64,000 nucleotides of DNA, taken from NCBI GenBank assembly GCA_037176845.1, contig JAYKXP010000008.1, positions 806,001 through 870,000 of the forward strand. Reading direction: 5' to 3'. This stretch comes from Paramarasmius palmivorus. Taxonomy: Eukaryota > Basidiomycota > Agaricomycetes > Agaricales > Marasmiaceae. The notes under the pieces were generated by a model. That model saw only the letters and a program-made list of their open reading frames with translations, was not told the DNA's origin and searched no databases. This document shows positions 10,975-24,363 of this stretch, one piece after another. Each line of letters opens with the position of its first letter. Position 1 is the stretch's first letter. The position numbers and the translations under genes are program-made.

Positions 10975-12911
10975 ATGTCCGCACAAGTCCTCTGCCAAAG
11001 TTCGTCTTGCCCCAACGGCAATCCTCCTTCTCGCTTGGAATGTCCTACCTGCAGCAAGTGCGGCCTTTATTTTTTTTTGTAATCTACCGTCAAGGCTGAC
11101 AGCAGCGCAAATCATTTCCACTTTGGACATAGACTCGGAATTCGAGGCTCATTTTTTTGCGGTCAGGAATGCTTCAAGGCAGGCTGTGAGTACATCTCCT
11201 TACATGTTCTATCTATACTGACTATGTGTCGTTGCAGGGGTGCGTCTCAAGCTCATAGAGGCTATTTACAAAAGCTAATCGGGTAGCGAAGAAAACCCAC
11301 AAGATCATCCACGAGATCGCAAAGCAACCACAGTCAACGAATAACGTCGCCAAGAATCGTACGTTGTTCTCTTACTATTCGCTGAAAGTCATGCTCAAGA
11401 GGAATCAATGAATAGCCGATGCTTATAACCCATTCCCAAACTACACATTCACGGGACCACTGCGACCCATGTATCCACTGTCTGGTAAAAGGGCCGTTCC
11501 TGACCATATACCACGCCCAGAATATGCAGGAGATGGTAGGGTCAAGGCTTTCTTCCGTCAGTTTTCCTCCTTGTGAGCTCAAACCTACCGTATTTTTTCC
11601 TATCAAGGGAAACCCATGTCGGAAGTCAGGGCGGCCGGACAACCACCCAGGATATTAACACCCGAGGAACAAGACAAGATGAGGACGGTCTGCAAGGTGC
11701 GTCTTCGTGTTATCTGTCGTCTTCTTTATAGCTGATTTGTGACGTTTTCGCAGCTGGCACGAGAAGTCCTGGACATTGCCGCATCACACATACGTCCTGG
11801 AATTTCCACTGATGAAATAGACGAGATAGTCCACAATGCGTGTATCGAACGCAACTCGTATCCTTCGCCTTTGAACTATCGTAATTTCCCGAAATCAGTC
11901 TGCCTGTCAGTCCCTTCCGCTCCGCCTGGATTCCTCGGACTCTATGAACTAGCTTCCTCTTTCTAAAAGCTCCGTAAATGAGGTCATTTGCCACGGAATT
12001 CCTGATCAACGTATATTGCAAGAAGGTGACATCGTCAACGTTGGTGGGTCGAAGGTTGCAAAACCCTCGGAAACGAACTCATTTTCCCACTTCCGCAGAT
12101 GTGACATTGTATCATGACGGCGCGTGTTCACTCCTTAAAGTAACAGCAGTTCTGGTCGTCTGACTGACCTCAAGGGTACCACGGGGATCTCAATGCGACA
12201 TACCCAGTGGGTAAAATCGATGAGGATTCCCAAAAGCTGATTCGAACCACCCGGGAAGCCTTGGACGCGGCTATCAAGCTCTGTAAACCTGGTGCTCTTT
12301 TCCGGGATCTTGGAAAAGCAATGTGAGGTGCTTTCAACACTTTTCAACGTTCACAACTCACAGAACGTATTCATTTAGTGAACCAGTCGCTCGGGCTAAT
12401 GGTTGCGCTGTTGTACGGACATACACTGGACATGGCATTCATAGTCTTTTCCATTGTGCACCCAATGTTCCACACTACGCAAAGAATAAGGCCGTTGGTG
12501 CCATGAAACCGGGAATGGTGAGCACAATTACCCCGTTCATTCAAGCCTCTCCTGATGGTGTCATTCCAGTGTTTCACCATTGAGCCCGTAAGTCTTCCTT
12601 TCCATCTAAGATCCTTCTCTTTGTCCCTGATTTCCACGTCAATCAGATGTTGAACTTGGGTACCAATTGGGGAGAAGTTCACTGGCCAGATAACTGGACA
12701 GCGACAACCGTCGATGGGAATCGGAGTGCCCAGTTCGAGGAGACACTCCTGTAAGTATTCAACTGTATTTCGTTTTGGAGAATAATGTTTTAACCTTTTT
12801 ATCTCGTCCCAGAATTACGGAGACTGGTGTAGAAGTTCTTACGGCCGGTACGACTACAACATCATAGTCACGATCAAAAATTTGTCCGTTTCCATGGATC
12901 TAGGTACCTAG
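10975..12911 (+). CDS. MAP1: Methionine aminopeptidase 1
   Basis: The enzyme removes the initiator methionine co-translationally at the ribosome. The N-terminus carries the zinc-finger pair typical of type 1 eukaryotic enzymes: [16 protein letters not shown], then ECPTC, and after a short intron [16 protein letters not shown] linker with [14 protein letters not shown] follows. The catalytic pita-bread domain has [39 protein letters not shown] and [13 protein letters not shown] for the two metal-binding aspartates. It also has [11 protein letters not shown] for the histidine, GMCFTIEPMLNLGT for the first glutamate and the [10 protein letters not shown] end for the second. About a dozen exons. 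Two joins are odd: the W/S codon after CFKA, where very small exons are possible, and the join between DG and YHGD, where the expected donor would be a GC type. The protein ends VEVLTAGT at 12911, converging on SCT1. Confidence 0.92.
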
Positions 12912-13251
12912 AACTCAGCTCTTTGGATGTAGTTGTGTCATAGACAATGTCATTGTAGAGCAAGAGAGGAAGTTCGAGGCCCATCAACAGCTGGCCACTC
13001 TATCGCAGATTGTCCTTTGGGGATAAGCGCTGATTGAAAAAACTGAGGCGAACGCGCTGGGATGAAGTTAAACGCGCTATTAATGAACTCTCAAAAGCTT
13101 AGGTAGAAGTTTAGGAGATGTCGACGCGTGTTATCCTCTCAATAAACCCTGGAAATGGATAAATACATGCAACGGAAAGACAGACGAGGCTTGACGGAAC
13201 GAATTCCCGATAGTATCAGTACCTGCCAAAGTTCAAGTCCTTGTGCAACTT
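12912..13251. other. Convergent intergenic region between MAP1 and SCT1
   Basis: These 340 bases lie between two stop codons that point at each other and should contain both terminators. No reading frame or repeat of note is present. Confidence 0.5.
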
Positions 13252-15993
13252 TCATTCAGACTTCTCCCGGTCTTCCTTGTTGTGTCGTATCTCGTCGTTT
13301 AAATCGTCCGTAGCAGCATCGAACGGTTCCTGACGGTCCAACTCTGCTAAACGCTCCACGGGAACCTTATCGGATAAGCTGGGTTTGCGATTTCTACGGC
13401 CCGTTCGGAAATGAAGTTCGTCTACTTCCGTGCTTGGGGATGTAGCTGGGCTCTGAGTCATCCCGAATTGTGCAGAATGGGTGAGAGGACTGTTGGATGT
13501 GAGCCTCAGACGTTGTAGTTCAGCGTATGAGCTTGAACGACTACGAGACTTGAGTTGGTGTTCGCCATGGCCTGGAAGTAGACCAAGAATGTTATCATAA
13601 TCGCCCGCATCTTCTTCGTCAGAATCATCCGGAGTTCCTGCATGGCTTGGCTCATCGATGGCTATACCTCCCCATGCGCTTGTTCCCCGTCGAGCACTCT
13701 TACTCCAGCCGAACAAACGCTCGTCAATCCAAGTCATGGGGTGGGTCAAGCCCAGGCCTTGAGCATCCACAGCGCCAGTGCTACTCTTTCTCCGCCATAT
13801 GCCGGGAGTCCCGGTAGAGGGAGGCGCACTTGCAGAGGGGACCAAGATGCGCGACTGGGGGAAGAAAAAATTAAACCAGGAAGGTTGTCAAAATGTGACA
13901 AAACATACTTCGTTAAAGTCGTCATACAACTTGGGTCCAAGTTCGTTGATAAGGGTTGCGACCTCGTTGGAAAGTTGTACTCTCATAGCCTTCAATTTGT
14001 CGAGGGAACGCTGTTGTCCAGGGGCGAGAGCGACGATCAAGGGCCTCAAAGACCTGGGCAGGGTTGAGCGATATCATGAGCATGAATATCACAAGACTCA
14101 CTTGAGAACGTCCATTCCCGCTTCACCAAATTTGAGAGCCGCAAAATTCATGAAAGGGAGTATCATAATTACAATGAATGGCGTCATGAACCTCCATTTC
14201 AGCGGTGCTTTTGCTCGAACGGCGACGATGGTCGCAAGTAACGCATATAATGCGTACACCACAGGCGCAACGCCAAGAGAGATGAGGATCTTCCAGGTGG
14301 CTAGAACATCTTTGCCAGCAATCTTGACCGTAGATTTTTCGAGTGCCTCTGTAGCCATGTTAGTCAGAGGAATGACACAAGCCACAGGAGCGGACCTTTG
14401 GCCTTTTTTCGTGAAATTATTGACGCGATAATAAACATTGGTCCGTTCAAAACAGTGCCTGGCAAGGCAAGGACCGACCAAACCACAAGGAGTCCAATAC
14501 GATAGGTTAGCAGGCCGAGTGTTTTCCAGCTTGCTTTCTGTGCTCTTGGGACCTTGTTCTGTCGTCAGCCTGGTGAAATATAACTTGGACATGGTGATGT
14601 ACGAACCTGGTGGTCGCGCAGTCCCAGATCACGTAGTAGACGATTATATTTCAACACGTCATCGCGTAGCTTTTGGACGCGGGGTTCGTCCTTGAAGTGG
14701 GTGTATCCTTCCAAAAGACGGCGGTTGAGCTCGACAACCTGACCCAGCGTTAAGTGTTGACTTGGAGTCTTGTAAAGGCGCCGGACTGCTTGTATCAGCT
14801 AAAACATGACTCTGTAAGTGCAAGAGAGGTGGTCCTAAAATAGCACTGACCATGAGGGTGTCATAATCCGGCGCACGGACGGTAACGGTTTTCAGCGCAT
14901 CGTAGATAAGGTCTAGGAACTTCTGGACTGCATCTCGTTTTTGAGCGCCTCCGAGCTTGAACATCTCAACGAACTCCTCGGGTACATCCAATGCCGTGCC
15001 AAACTCAACAACGGCTCTTGAACGGAATCTATGAGGGTGGAAGTAAGAGAAACCAACAGGGACGATTTTGACGCGACATTCGGGATCGTTGGCCATTGCG
15101 CCCAGTGCCATCATCGACACGCCAGCCTTCAGAGGTAGCAGATCAGTGCGATCATGACTGCCGCCTGCAGGAGCATAAGTATAAAGGAAAGGACGTAACT
15201 GGAGAGTTACTGACCTTCCGGGAAAATACCGATGCATCCACCTTGCTTTAGGCAGTCGTACACATAACGATACATGTCCTGCTGGTTCACGTATGGTAGT
15301 GCCTTGAAAGGGAGTCCAGGTTGTCCTTCCTGCTTGGCCTCCGCTAGTTTTTCCCTAATCTTTATTGTTCCCTTTCCACTGTCTCCTCCAAACTCTCGCT
15401 TGATTTTGAGTTGCGTGTCTGAAATAACTTCAACGACCTCTGCAACGGCGAAATTGACGGATTTTGGGAGAAGAATTTGCATCTTTGGCGAGAATTCGGA
15501 CAAGAATTTGGTACCATGGCCGATTACAAGACATGGGTCATCTTCGGAAAGGGAGACTCTTCCCGTTCCAGCTTTCGCGTTGTCGGCAGCCCGTTCCACG
15601 GGAACTAGGGATGTTAGTACTAGGCACTGCAGTTGGAGTAGATAGGTGCTCACTGCTATTCATCAGCTTAATGAAAAACCCTACAGCCTTCCTCCTCATA
15701 CTGGCTGCTGCACTTAGAAATTGCACATGTCTACCGGTTTCCTTGTGAACCTGCAAGCTCAGCAGCAGTGGATCAAGAAACTGTATGTATTAGCATTAGC
15801 TACGCGCTAAAATATTCACCAGAAGTCTTACTTGGTTATTGTGAGGTGCTGCTACCAGAATAATCGGACCGCTTCGAGGGATGTTGAATGCACCGCGTGG
15901 CCGTATTTCACGGAAGAAAATGTTGACTATGAATTTCCAGAAAATGATAGAGGCATCATAAGCCAAATGCGATGTGTGAAGCAGGGGTGCCAT
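13252..15993 (-). CDS. SCT1: Glycerol-3-phosphate / dihydroxyacetone-phosphate O-acyltransferase
   Basis: The enzyme makes lysophosphatidic acid, the first step of glycerolipid synthesis, in the endoplasmic reticulum membrane. The start is MAPLLHTSHLAYDAS at 15993, followed by a membrane-associated segment (IIFWKFIVNIFF). The acyltransferase motifs are in order: VAAPHNNQ joined across an intron to FLDPLLLSLQ (motif I), a fungal insert of about 110 residues with IPVERAADN and DPCLVIGHG, GIFPEG followed by GSHDRTDLLPLKAG (motif III), and KIVPVGFSYF (motif IV). A hydrophobic region near 14400-14100 (ILISLGVAPVVYALYALL) gives further transmembrane helices. The C-terminal quarter is a polar, serine-rich tail ending HNKEDREKSE, a likely phosphorylation region as in the yeast Gpt2/Sct1 pair. 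At least eight exons. The same family includes yeast GPT2; I cannot tell which of the two it matches better. Confidence 0.9.
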
Positions 15994-16332
15994 GGCGATA
16001 ACCTCAGTGTTCAGAGCAAGACGATCCGGCGCATTCGTGGAGGAGGAATGAGTTGTGCACTGCCGATGACTTCACAAACCCCAAACCCCAAACTCAGTGC
16101 AGAATTCTCTCTAATTCAATGCTGCATTTGGAAGATATTCAGCATAAAAATATGATTGGTGCAAAAACTGCACCCAATATGTAAAAGGTAAATACAAATG
16201 CGATAACCATTATCTGTGAATATGACAGTATGTATGCAGTGATGTATGACGAGGTACATGTTACAGCGCATAGATGGAGCGTATAGGCCAAAAAAACAGG
16301 AAGAGAACATAAACATACTGAGCTCTAGGTAA
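15994..16332. other. SCT1 promoter and STU2 3' flank
   Basis: Both neighbours are on the minus strand, so these 340 bases carry the 3' flank of STU2 and the promoter of SCT1. The part from about 16130 to 16320 is AT-rich. No coding feature is supported. Confidence 0.45.
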
Positions 16333-19300
16333 TCAACTTAAAGAAGTCCGGGTACTGGACGACGTTGGCCTCCCTTGTGACGAGCCATTGCTCAGAGTGC
16401 TAGACCGATATTGAAAGAGGTCATGAAGTCGTGACAACTTCTCTTGGGCATCTGCTGTGACTGGAGGACTCTGTCGGCGCACTGAACGAGGTGACTGAGG
16501 ATGTTCGGAATAAATCGGAGAATGCACCGGCGATTGTGGTACTGGTCCTGCATCATTATGATTTGATTCGAGTTCTAAGTCACAAGTGAGTAACAGGAAG
16601 CAGTCAATGTCATAGAAGGCGCCAACTTACTGGATAAAGTATCCGCAACGGCAGCATTTCGCTCTTCGTCCTCGGCGGCCCGACTGGCAAGTGCACGATT
16701 GATATATTTTCTGAAAGCCGCGCCGGTGGATTCGAGCATCTTTTCGACACGAGGACGCTTGTGTGGGTATGCCTTCAGGAACTGATGAAGTTCTGTTATT
16801 CCTTCTTTGTGAAGTGCACCTGTAGTTTCGCTCGATATATGCCCAATGATTGTAAGCAGCTGGGCATCAGGATCCGGCTCTTCAGATGGCGGAGGGTAGC
16901 CACCGTTTCCATTGGCGGAGTTGGGTCGACTAGGTGATGAATTTCGATGACTAGCGGAGGCCGAAGAAGCTGTCTCGTGAGGAGAGATTGGTCGACTTGA
17001 AGTTGTGGATAGTGGGCGTGACGTTCTTTCGGGTTCAATTTCGCGACCTGGAACCTCTGAGGTCCCACGAGAGGTAGAGTTGAGGATTCGGAAGACATAT
17101 GGGTAGACGATAGTTGCTGATGGGTCATCGAACGAAGCGGACAACAAATCGTATACGTCTTCTCCGTAGTGTGCTATATGCAGCTTAGAGTCAACAGATA
17201 CTCAAAAGTGAGATCAAGCGGACATACCGACGACGTGTTGGATGATGACTTTGATTGTTCTTAACGGCATATCACCACAGGGAACCTTGTTCGTCGCTCT
17301 GGCTCTCCAATCGTTTGGAGGAACCGATTGAAGGAAATGCTCGATGGCCGGGAAGAGCTCGACGGGATCCAGCTTTTGGTCGGTCAGGTCTTGCGGAATG
17401 CTTCGAGCCAGTTTCCAGACACATTTCAGCACCAATTCCGCAACCTTGGCCTCCTTGGAGTCAGATGTAGTCCCATTGTGAGCAAAAGGCTTCACGATCT
17501 GGAGCAGAAGTGCAAAGAGAGCTCTGAAAATCACATGTCAGACAAATATTTTCAGTATATCCAAACCTCAACTTACCGGAATATCGACATCCTCCTGCCT
17601 GTGGCAAAGAGCCGTAATATGATCATGTTAATGAATCGAGATAGGTCCTTGACCTGCTTGGACTGACTATCATCAGTCTCTAGCAGACGAAGTGTCAGCT
17701 CCTCCAACAACCCGGTCACAATATCGACGGTGAGTGACTCCGCAAGTATAGCATGATCACAGAAGTTGTTCAAGGTCTGGATGAGGTGTTTGGCCAGTCG
17801 GAAATTTTCGTCCTGCGATAACTCGTCTGGACGTTCGAAGACATGTGCCATCTGAAGAGTGATAGTTTCAATTAAACCTTCTGTGTGCTCCGCCAAATCG
17901 GTAAACTGAGTGGATGGACCTGCTGTTAGGATTTTCTGGACCTTCTTAAGAGCATCAACACTCCGGGAGGGATCACTACTCAGGATACTGGAGATAGTCA
18001 ATGTAATGTCCTCCGAAGTTGCGGGCTGATGTGGTGCACTGTTTGCGGGGTCGTCAAATCCACCGTCGTCGTGTATGCCATTGAAAGGTGCTTGTGGTGG
18101 TTCCTCGGCCGGCATTGAGGGTTGTGCGAGATGAGAAGAAGGTTGTGAGAAATGTGTTCGAGGTCGACCTAATCGTGAAGGTAGTGCAGATTTAGGAGCT
18201 CTGGTTGTCGTCGGAGATGTGGGGGCTGGGAGGTGAGATGAAGGTGCTGGCGTCTTGGACAGTCGTGAAGGAGATGCTGACCGCACGTTGGGCAGAGGTG
18301 TAGGCGATGTTGAGCGCATCGCTGGCGATGCAGGGCGACCTATTTTAGACATGGCTCCGACGGCAGGGCTCGCTGGCCGTGGGATTCCACCCAGTCGCGA
18401 TGTCAAAGCTGGGGAACCTGGGCGAGTGTCTCCAGCCGCGATACGACTAATTTGAGGGGGAACCGGGGCGTCAGCCTTTTCTTGCCCACTCGGACCTGCA
18501 ACTCTTCTTAATCGCTCTTCTAACTGCGTTTTATCTTTGGGTGGCAGTGGCCCAACTAATGACCATACTTTTTCTCCGACTAGAGAATACCCCTCACTGT
18601 AATAGATGAGCTATTGTGGCTGAAGGAAGTATAGAAAACTTACCTCAGTGTTCCTAATGCCGATCTACGCACCGACGAATCTTTGTCGGATATCATTGAC
18701 GCTATGACGGGGAAGGCTTTAGCCGGCTCGCACGCGTTCATCCCGTACTTCTTGAGTATATTTCCGAGTTCGTCAAGTGCTCCTTGCCTAGTTTTAGCCA
18801 CTTTGGACTTCAGTCCGTGCTCTAGAAGCATCTGGAATATGCGGCTATAGGCATAGACTTTTGGCAAAGATTGAATGATTTGAGCTACGCGTACTCTAAC
18901 TTGCTCCCGAGCATCTCCCAGCTGCGATTCTCGTCAGAACGCAGTCTTTCAATAAGAAATGCTAGCGTACCTTGTGAACTATTGTGGGGATGAAGCAAAG
19001 TGCCTCATTGTCCGTGAGCTGATGATTGATATTTCGTAGGAATGCCAAAACCGCTTCGATTGCGTCTAAGCACTTTGATATCAAGTTGGGCTGGGGCTCA
19101 TGCAACTTCATGGAAGCGTATTTGAGCGGGAAATCAAAGTTTGCTAGGCAAACAGCTTCTACGGATTCGTCGCCTGCCTGAGCATTGTTGTATGTATCAC
19201 ATAGTATACCCAAGCCCATGATATGGTCATTGACAGCGTTGTGGTCATGACTGAAGAGACGTGATATGAGCTCCTTGGATGCATGCGTCTCCATTTGACT

Positions 19301-22300
19301 ATGCAGAAGGTCTGCAAGATCCTTTCGTGTCGGTCCGCCCTCGTTGACCCAACGGCTCGAGTCTTTGCCACATCGTACCCTTCTAGCATCAGAATTTGTG
19401 CCAGACAAGGGTAGAGAAGGACTGGGAGAAGGTGCTTGGGATTGTGCGGCGGATTTTGCACCTGTGACTGGAGCTCCTGGACGTTTCAATCCACCCAGAG
19501 TAGGTTTACCGATCCGAGGACCTGGTGCTTCAACAGGAGTTTCAGCTCTAGACTCGGGCCGACTGCTACCCAGAGGCAACTTGCGACGAACACCCATAAG
19601 CTTGCTAGCAGGAGCTTTGGGAACTGCTTCTACCGGGGGTTCGGGCTCTGGTGGTGCGGGAGCGGCGGCAGGAGGTGTAGGAGCGACAGAAGCGGGAGCA
19701 GTCTGCTTGGGTTTGGATGGTGCTGGAGCAGCTGGCGCTGCCGTTGCTCCTGCAGGACGGGCTGCTTGAATCAACGGAACAGCGGTATTCCTAGAAGCCG
19801 GCTTCAAGGAATTCGTCTGTTGCATGACGTAATCAAATCCTGCAGAAGCAATGATGGTTGGAAGAAGAGCTTGAGCACCTTTTCGGACGTCAGCATTACG
19901 GTCATCTAGTGACGAGACTACGGGGCCTGTCCAGTTGCTGAGATCCAACGACGAGGGTAATTCATGCTCTTTGAACCAATCAACTATCCACTGCATAAGA
20001 GTGCCTTTTTGCAGTGGGTTTGTCGCTTCCAGCCCAGAAGTCAGGCCGGGTACCATTGACTCTAAGCCTTCACAAGCGGTAGCGATGGCAGTCAGGGTCT
20101 GTAGAGCAGCATTTCGGATCGGGGCCTTCTGGTCTGCTAGAACTGTGGCCACGGGCAGTACAAAAAATTTGTTTTGTTTCTCAAACGGCTTTCCCATGCC
20201 AGTAGCAATCCGCGCCACTATGTCCAAAGCAAGGGATTGGACTGCTTTATTAGCGTCGACCACGCGTGCTTTGAGTACTTGCGCAATTTCACCTAGCGAA
20301 GGATTCAGATAGTCTGTAGAATGTAAATAGTGGCTCTGAACTTACCCATCGACGGTTTTAACCGTTTATTGCTACCCTGGTCTAAAATAGCTTGAAGCGC
20401 CTCAAGAGCCTCTTTCTTTGTTTTCCACGCATCGCTTTTCGCATCTGCCAGGATTGTAGTCCCTTTCAGCAAACTATCAATCTCCACGCGGGGGAATAGG
20501 TCATCAAGGGGATCGCCACCAGCGCCACCTTTCGATGTCGTTGTGGGCATAGACGTCACCTCCGCTGACACGCGGGTTGGCTCCGGTGCTGGAGTGCCCT
20601 CGACTTTGTCAAACTCGCTGTTGATGGTGGCCAGCAGTTGGGGATTTAGATCTTCCAGTAAGTCTTTGATACCTGGTGAACGGTTAGGTAGGTTCTACGT
20701 CTGAAAATTTGTTTGAGCACTAACTGGGGCCTGCGAATAACTTCACTGTGACCAATGTTTTAGTCGCACTTGTTCGCACAGCTGCGTTGGAGTTTTGCAA
20801 GCCAGTCTTGAGGAAGTCGATCAAGGCACGTAGAGAGAGACCGCCAATGCCAAATTCGGTCAGGGCTGAATTGACCCACGTGATCGCATCAGCTAACACC
20901 TTCGGAGCTTTCTGCTTGCTCAATGAATCGTACGCTATTTGTAGAATGGAATGTTAGGAGGATATGTCTAGAGCTAATTATCTTTCGTACCTTGATTGAG
21001 TACAAATTGTAAGGAGGTCTTCTCGGCAAAGACAATCATAGCATCTCCCGCTGGTTTCTTCAACTTCATGTCGCCAAGCTTCTCGCTCATATGAGGGACA
21101 CAGAGAGCTACACATGATCGTCCAAATGATGGTGCTCGCTCGGCAAGGAGAGTGCAAATTCCATATAACTTCGCCGATACCTGAAATCGGAAACCGTTGT
21201 GAGCATATCAGGTGCTTAATACACGATAAAAACATACCTGGAAATTCTTCTCGGCCCAGCCTTTCTTTGCTATTGCACGTATCACTACTTCAGCATCCAC
21301 ACCATCAACAACACCTTCCAGCCAGGTATTCATCTCATCCAATGCAGCCAAACGGGTTTTCCAATTGGCATCACCGAAGTCGGTGAGAATGTTAGCAGGT
21401 ATGAGGTCTTGAGCGAGAACATCCGCGTCTTCAGGGGTATGCTTATACTTGAACGTATCCAGTGCTCCTGGAGCAGCTGGCGGAGGCGCTTTGCCAGATT
21501 TTGCAGCGGTGGTGCAGGCTTTTTCGGTGCCGCAGCAGCAGGAGGTGCAGATGGAGCTGAGGGTGCATCGCCGCCAGCTGCTTTCTTTTGAGTCTTTTGC
21601 AAATGAATGTCAACCGAGTTGCTGTTACAAGATTTGTAGACTCACTAGAAGTCGTGCTGGGGGTTTGGCCAAAGGTTTCTTCGGAGGAGGAGGCTGTGCA
21701 AGTTCTTCAGCATCGTCCACAGGCAGGGGCTGGAGCTTTTGGGGCAGCAGCTTTCGGCGCCGGAGCCTTTTTCTTAGCAGGTGCTGCTGCTGGAGGTGCT
21801 GCTTTGGGAGGCGCTTTGGGAGGTCCACTACCTGCTTTGCATTTGACAGTCGCTTTCTCGAACGCTTCCTTGATCTTGGCCTTTCGGACATCTGCCAATG
21901 GTTCGATCACAGCGTTCAACGGTCGTTCGCCGACCATCTTCATCAACGTCCCCATGCACGTGGCTGCTTCGTTACGAGCACCTTCGAATCCATCTTCAAG
22001 CAGTGTCGACAATGTTTCTGCAAGAGGTTTGATTTCGCCAGACGGAATAGGGGCTTTGGCAGTGGAAAGACACCTCCCCAAGAACTTGAGCGTTCCTTCC
22101 TTCACCTGGGGGTTCTTCGACGTTAAGGCAGGTTTAAGGTCCGGAAGTATATCCCCGAGCGTAGTCTGTAAATAATGAGCTTCACATGTCAACTTGAAAT
22201 ATAAAGGCACCTACAGACTCGAAAACGGCGTCGAGTGCAGCTCCAATCGAGTCTGTCACGTTGACCTTTCGCTCCTTCAATCTTTCTAACATTGGGGGGA

Positions 22301-23609
22301 CTACTGTTTCTCGATAGCGAGCAAAGGAGCCCATCATGCCTTTTGCAAGGGCCTCCATGCAAGAAGCTGCAGTCATGACACAGTTAATGTTTGCATCTCC
22401 TTGGATCCTCGCCGCAAGAGATTTCGCAAGGTCTGCCAGTTCAGGAGCCTCCTTGACCCGGGGAGTTGATGTGAGGAGAGTATTCAGTTCGTCTAAGACT
22501 TCCTTTCTCTCCTTCCATTTCGAGGAGGTGAGCATTGTCGATAGCGTAGAAGGAAGCTTCGGAACTATGTCAACGGGTTCTGCAAATGCACGAGGGTCTA
22601 GGTTGGCCGCTTCATCTGTCTCAAAGTGAGCACATATATCTGCCATGAGTCAGATTGACAAAAATACCTGCGCCAGTATCGGCCGCTCCATCTTCAGCCG
22701 CCTCTCCTCCTCCGTTCGCTTCTGCTACCTCTGCCTCTCTAGCCTGAGCTTTTGTCATTCTCTCAGGTTTCAGGGATCCTTTCCCCTTTCCATCCTTGTC
22801 CATGTTTTCAAAGGCCTCCTTGAGTTCCTTCACCTTGCACGGGTTTAAGATCATTAAGCCAAGGTTCGATACCTGGCCCGAGATACTGATACAAGACATG
22901 GGCAAGGGTTGTTCCCTCTGCTCGAACAGTCTTATCACTGTGACCGAAGATCTTGGGGAGTGCTTTGAGAACTGGAGGTGGTGGTGTTGTTTGTATGCCG
23001 AAACACCTGGTTGGAAGCAAAACGCGTGAACGCGACTGTGTGGTACTGAGAACGCGTAACTAGACGTACCTTACGATTTCCTTAATCGCCGAGACACACC
23101 CAGATACTGTCTTTGGTTGCTTTGCGCCTAAACCGGGCAGTATATCACTCTGTTTATCCAACAGTCAGCATGTTTGGGGTTACGATATCTTTGGGGTGAC
23201 ATACCACTACGCCAGCACCGCTATTCTCTACTTCGACATATTGTAAGACCAATTCCAAAGCCTGTGCCTTCGTGCCAGCCCTCGCCGACCCGAAACACTT
23301 GTCAACCAAAGCAGGAACGACTGCCTCTCGAGTTCTAGCTGCTGTCTCTCCTGCAAACTTGACCAATGCCACTAGACACTCCACACCCTTCTCCTGCGCA
23401 ACAGCATTCGAATCTGTCGCAATCTTCTTGAGTAAATCTGAATTGTTGATATATGGCCTGAATGCCGGATCGTCGTCTGATGCTGTATTTTGAAAGGTCT
23501 TGACCAGGGATTCATAAGCACTGACTCTGGCCTTCCAGTTCTTGTGAGCGAGGCGATCCTGTATTGGAATGGACGTAAAGTCCTCTTCTGGGGGAGGAGG
23601 ACCGTCCAT
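16333..23609 (-). CDS. STU2: Microtubule polymerase of the XMAP215/Dis1/Stu2 family (long form)
   Basis: The protein captures tubulin dimers and adds them to microtubule plus ends; it acts at kinetochores, spindle poles and the cortex. The start is MDGPPPPEEDFTSIPIQDRL at 23609, directly leading into the first TOG domain (LAHKNWKARVSAYESL). HEAT/TOG arrays recur along the gene: about 23600-22800, 22650-21700, 21600-20720, 20570-19800 and 19450-18600, each with the characteristic KWKERKEVLDEL-like or AWKTKKEALEALQ entry helix. Linkers between them are alanine-, proline- and lysine-rich (KPAPP, APAAPAPSKPKQT). The last third is a serine/proline-rich basic segment (about 18400-18100), then helical repeats and a C-terminal region with a GALHKEGITELHQFLK helix and a terminal serine-rich tail. 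With about twenty short introns the product should be near 2,000 residues, far longer than yeast Stu2. Individual exon borders were not all resolved. Confidence 0.9.
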
Positions 23610-23657
23610 GGTGAATGGAGAGGAGTGATGTAGTTGGACGTCAAGGGATCAACAGAA

Positions 23658-23731
23658 TAGAGAGTTTGCGCACGTGCTGGATTTGCCATATGCAGCTTTT
23701 TTGTCATGTGCAAAGCCGCACGACTCCACAA
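23658..23731 (-). repeat. Left arm of a 74-base inverted duplication in the STU2 promoter
   Basis: These 74 bases match the reverse complement of 24364-24437 with 71 identities; the three differences are all transitions. Read in the direction of STU2 the arm ends 48 bases before the start codon. It contains CACGTG at 23671-23676 and CATATG at 23687-23692. The similarity stops abruptly on both sides. Confidence 0.9.
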
Positions 23732-24363
23732 ACAGCTCTCCGTGCAGCTCCTGCTCTCAAGACTTTTCGGTCAATACTCGTCATTAATCTGTTTTCTGGG
23801 CTCCTAATCGCTGTAATTGGGCACAAGAGAACTCTCAATGATGGTTACCGCACAGGGAAGGCGTTGAGGTAATGAGACAGGTTGAATCAGGGTTGGATGT
23901 AACACTTTTGGTACGTCGTCGTTTCTTGCGCTGAACTCCCTCAGATACTGCCCAGCATAAGCAGGAATCTGTTGACATCAACAAGATACTTTGTCGAAGA
24001 CCGAATGTCGCTACATTACCACCCTCATCGCATTTCCTGTTCACAACACCTTTGAAGAACAGTCTGGGGCAACACTCTTCGTAGTACTGAGGCAGCATGG
24101 CTACTCAGGTATACTTATGGCTATATGTTCAATGTTCACGCGATTTCAGCGAACAAATATCACCTGTATGAGCATTTCTCATCACGCTGTCGTTGTTAGT
24201 GTAGTTTAGTGCAGGATACTCAGGATACGTGAAATCACGATCCCTCGTCATTGCCATAACCCTCTCATGAGCCTTGAGTCTGATAAGTGTATCATACACA
24301 GAAAAATAGCGAGAAAATCTGATATATTCGGTGGGTATTCGGGCGCTCGGAGCCTTGAAAGCG
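23732..24363. other. Spacer of the inverted duplication, divergent STU2/NOC3 promoter region
   Basis: This 632-base spacer between the repeat arms lies between two divergent genes. Short frames on both strands (up to 87 codons) have no recognisable motif. No transposase remnant or target-site duplication next to the arms is evident. The simplest view is bidirectional promoter sequence. Confidence 0.5.
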
